This document shows, in pieces, positions 5,624-6,411 of a stretch of DNA of 6,411 nucleotides. Made by a program: the position numbers and the translations under genes. Origin of the DNA: CAYGTK01 sp964352775 (GTDB lineage: Bacteria; Bacteroidota; Bacteroidia; Chitinophagales; CAIOSU01). Location of the stretch: positions 1 to 6,411 of the forward strand of contig CAYGTK010000219.1 in the NCBI GenBank assembly GCA_964352775.1, read 5' to 3'. The stretch's first letter is position 1; each line of letters begins with the position of its first letter. The notes under the pieces are model-generated. The model did no database searches and was not told the origin of the DNA. It was given only the letters and a program-made list of their open reading frames with translations.

Positions 5624-6328
5624 CTATTGGTTCAACAAATAAATGCTTTGGCAGGCAACCATGCCCGCCGTCTCGGTTCTTAAACGGCTAGCGCCGAAAC
5701 TTATTGGGTTATAGCCTAGGCTTTCCGCATAAGCCACCTCCTCTTTGGTGAAATCTCCTTCTGGCCCAACGAATATGGTCACGCTATTCCGACGCTTATA
5801 TGCTGAGCTTAGCAAATGCAGTTCCGTTTCACACGATGCCACGTAATTACATCCCTTGTGCTCAAAATACTTATCGGCAGCTTCTTTAAATGGGGTTAGC
5901 TCTACTAATTCTGGCAAAGTAGATTTGCCCGATTGCTTCATGGCACTTACTAGTATCTTATTCAGCCGTTCAGGTTTTATCACCTTACGCTCACTGTTCT
6001 TGGTTACTATAGGCACAATTCTGTCAATACCTATTTCGGTCGATTTCTCTAAGAACCACTCAAAGCGGCTTATATTCTTGGTAGGGGCAATAGCAATGGT
6101 AAGGTGATAGGGCCTGGCTTCCAATGCTGGCTTCTCTGAAACAATACGTAATTCGTTCGTTTTCGTATCGGCAATTACCACTTCGGTAAGGTACCAATGG
6201 CCTTTGCCATCTATTACCTCTACGGTATCGCCCACCTGCTTGCGCAGCGCTTTAAAGCAGTGTGTGGCTTCTTCTTTTCCTAAATGTATAATTCCTTGGT
6301 TGACTGTAGGCGAGTAGAACAATTGCAT
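5624..6328 (-). CDS. rsmE: 16S rRNA (uracil-1498-N3)-methyltransferase RsmE
   Basis: RsmE uses S-adenosylmethionine to methylate N3 of U1498 in helix 44 of 16S rRNA, near the decoding centre. The 234-residue protein is full length for the family. The N-terminal PUA-like domain (about 1-70) carries 'EATHCFKALRKQVGDTVEVIDGKG' (20-43). The C-terminal SPOUT domain includes 'IAIAPTKNISRFEWFLEKSTEIGIDRIVPI' (78-107), 'NSERKVIKPERLNKILVSAMKQSGKSTLPEL' (111-141), and the SAM-binding trefoil-knot motifs 'VGPEGDFTKEEV' (187-198) and 'SFGASRLRTETAGM' (210-223). All family motifs are intact. The ATG at 6326-6328 gives the standard N terminus. It lies just upstream of the DUF4159 gene on the same strand. 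Confidence 0.96.
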   Translation of the reverse strand: MQLFYSPTVNQGIIHLGKEEATHCFKALRKQVGDTVEVIDGKGHWYLTEVVIADTKTNELRIVSEKPALEARPYHLTIAIAPTKNISRFEWFLEKSTEIGIDRIVPIVTKNSERKVIKPERLNKILVSAMKQSGKSTLPELVELTPFKEAADKYFEHKGCNYVASCETELHLLSSAYKRRNSVTIFVGPEGDFTKEEVAYAESLGYNPISFGASRLRTETAGMVACQSIYLLNQ

Positions 6329-6333
6329 GCTTT

Positions 6334-6341
6334 TAAAGATA
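6334..6341 (-). promoter_or_regulatory. Candidate -7 box for rsmE (TATCTTTA)
   Basis: On the minus strand this matches TAnnTTTG at five of six fixed positions (last G is A) and ends 5 bases before the rsmE ATG, the same geometry as the three perfect boxes in the window. No convincing -33 TTG is seen. A different candidate, with three bases instead of two between TA and TTTG, lies at 6384-6392. Confidence 0.3.
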
Positions 6342-6411
6342 AGACAGGCAGGGTAATAAATACGAAGGTTTCACTAATAAAAACAAACGGTAGGTAGATA
6401 TACCATAAAAG

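Noticed and set aside
1..6411. Defence island, mobile element, CRISPR array, tRNA or other RNA gene
   Set aside because: No direct or inverted repeats, transposase, integrase, toxin-antitoxin or restriction genes, and no tRNA-like cloverleaf were seen. The genes are core or widely distributed Bacteroidota families with intact motifs.

Overview
The window looks like an ordinary chromosomal segment of a Bacteroidota bacterium (Flavobacteriales/Sphingobacteriales-like; no finer placement is supported). Three things point there. The families present (DUF4345, DUF445, RimB/RimK, class 2 PyrD, DUF4159, RsmE) fit that phylum. Shine-Dalgarno sequences are missing ahead of the starts. Several start codons carry a perfect copy of the Bacteroidota -7 promoter box TAnnTTTG just upstream. 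There are nine protein genes, no RNA gene, no mobile element, no CRISPR array, and no gene-free stretch over about 100 bases.

Layout from left to right: (1) the C-terminal end of an alpha/beta hydrolase (+), whose start lies outside the window; (2) a DUF4345-type four-helix membrane protein (-); (3) a DUF445 membrane protein (+), divergent from it; (4) a small cysteine-bearing lipoprotein of unknown function (-); (5) rimK (-) and (6) a rimB-like retropepsin-fold protein (-), joined by an ATGA start/stop overlap with rimB first; (7) pyrD, quinone-dependent dihydroorotate dehydrogenase (+), divergent from rimB; (8) a secreted DUF4159 protein (-); and (9) rsmE, the 16S rRNA m3U1498 methyltransferase (-), 15 bases upstream of the DUF4159 gene.

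Two functional themes can be supported. Ribosome modification appears twice: RimB/RimK, whose classical target is ribosomal protein S6, and RsmE on 16S rRNA. PyrD supplies the fourth step of UMP synthesis and uses the membrane quinone pool. The others are envelope or membrane proteins of unknown role.

I did not find a new defence, mobile or biosynthetic system. The most interesting signals concern gene expression. Three genes (DUF445, pyrD, DUF4159) have a perfect TAnnTTTG box ending only 4-7 bases before the ATG, which predicts leaderless or nearly leaderless mRNAs and fixes the pyrD start. All three convergent gene pairs overlap at their 3' ends, leaving no room for ordinary intergenic terminators.
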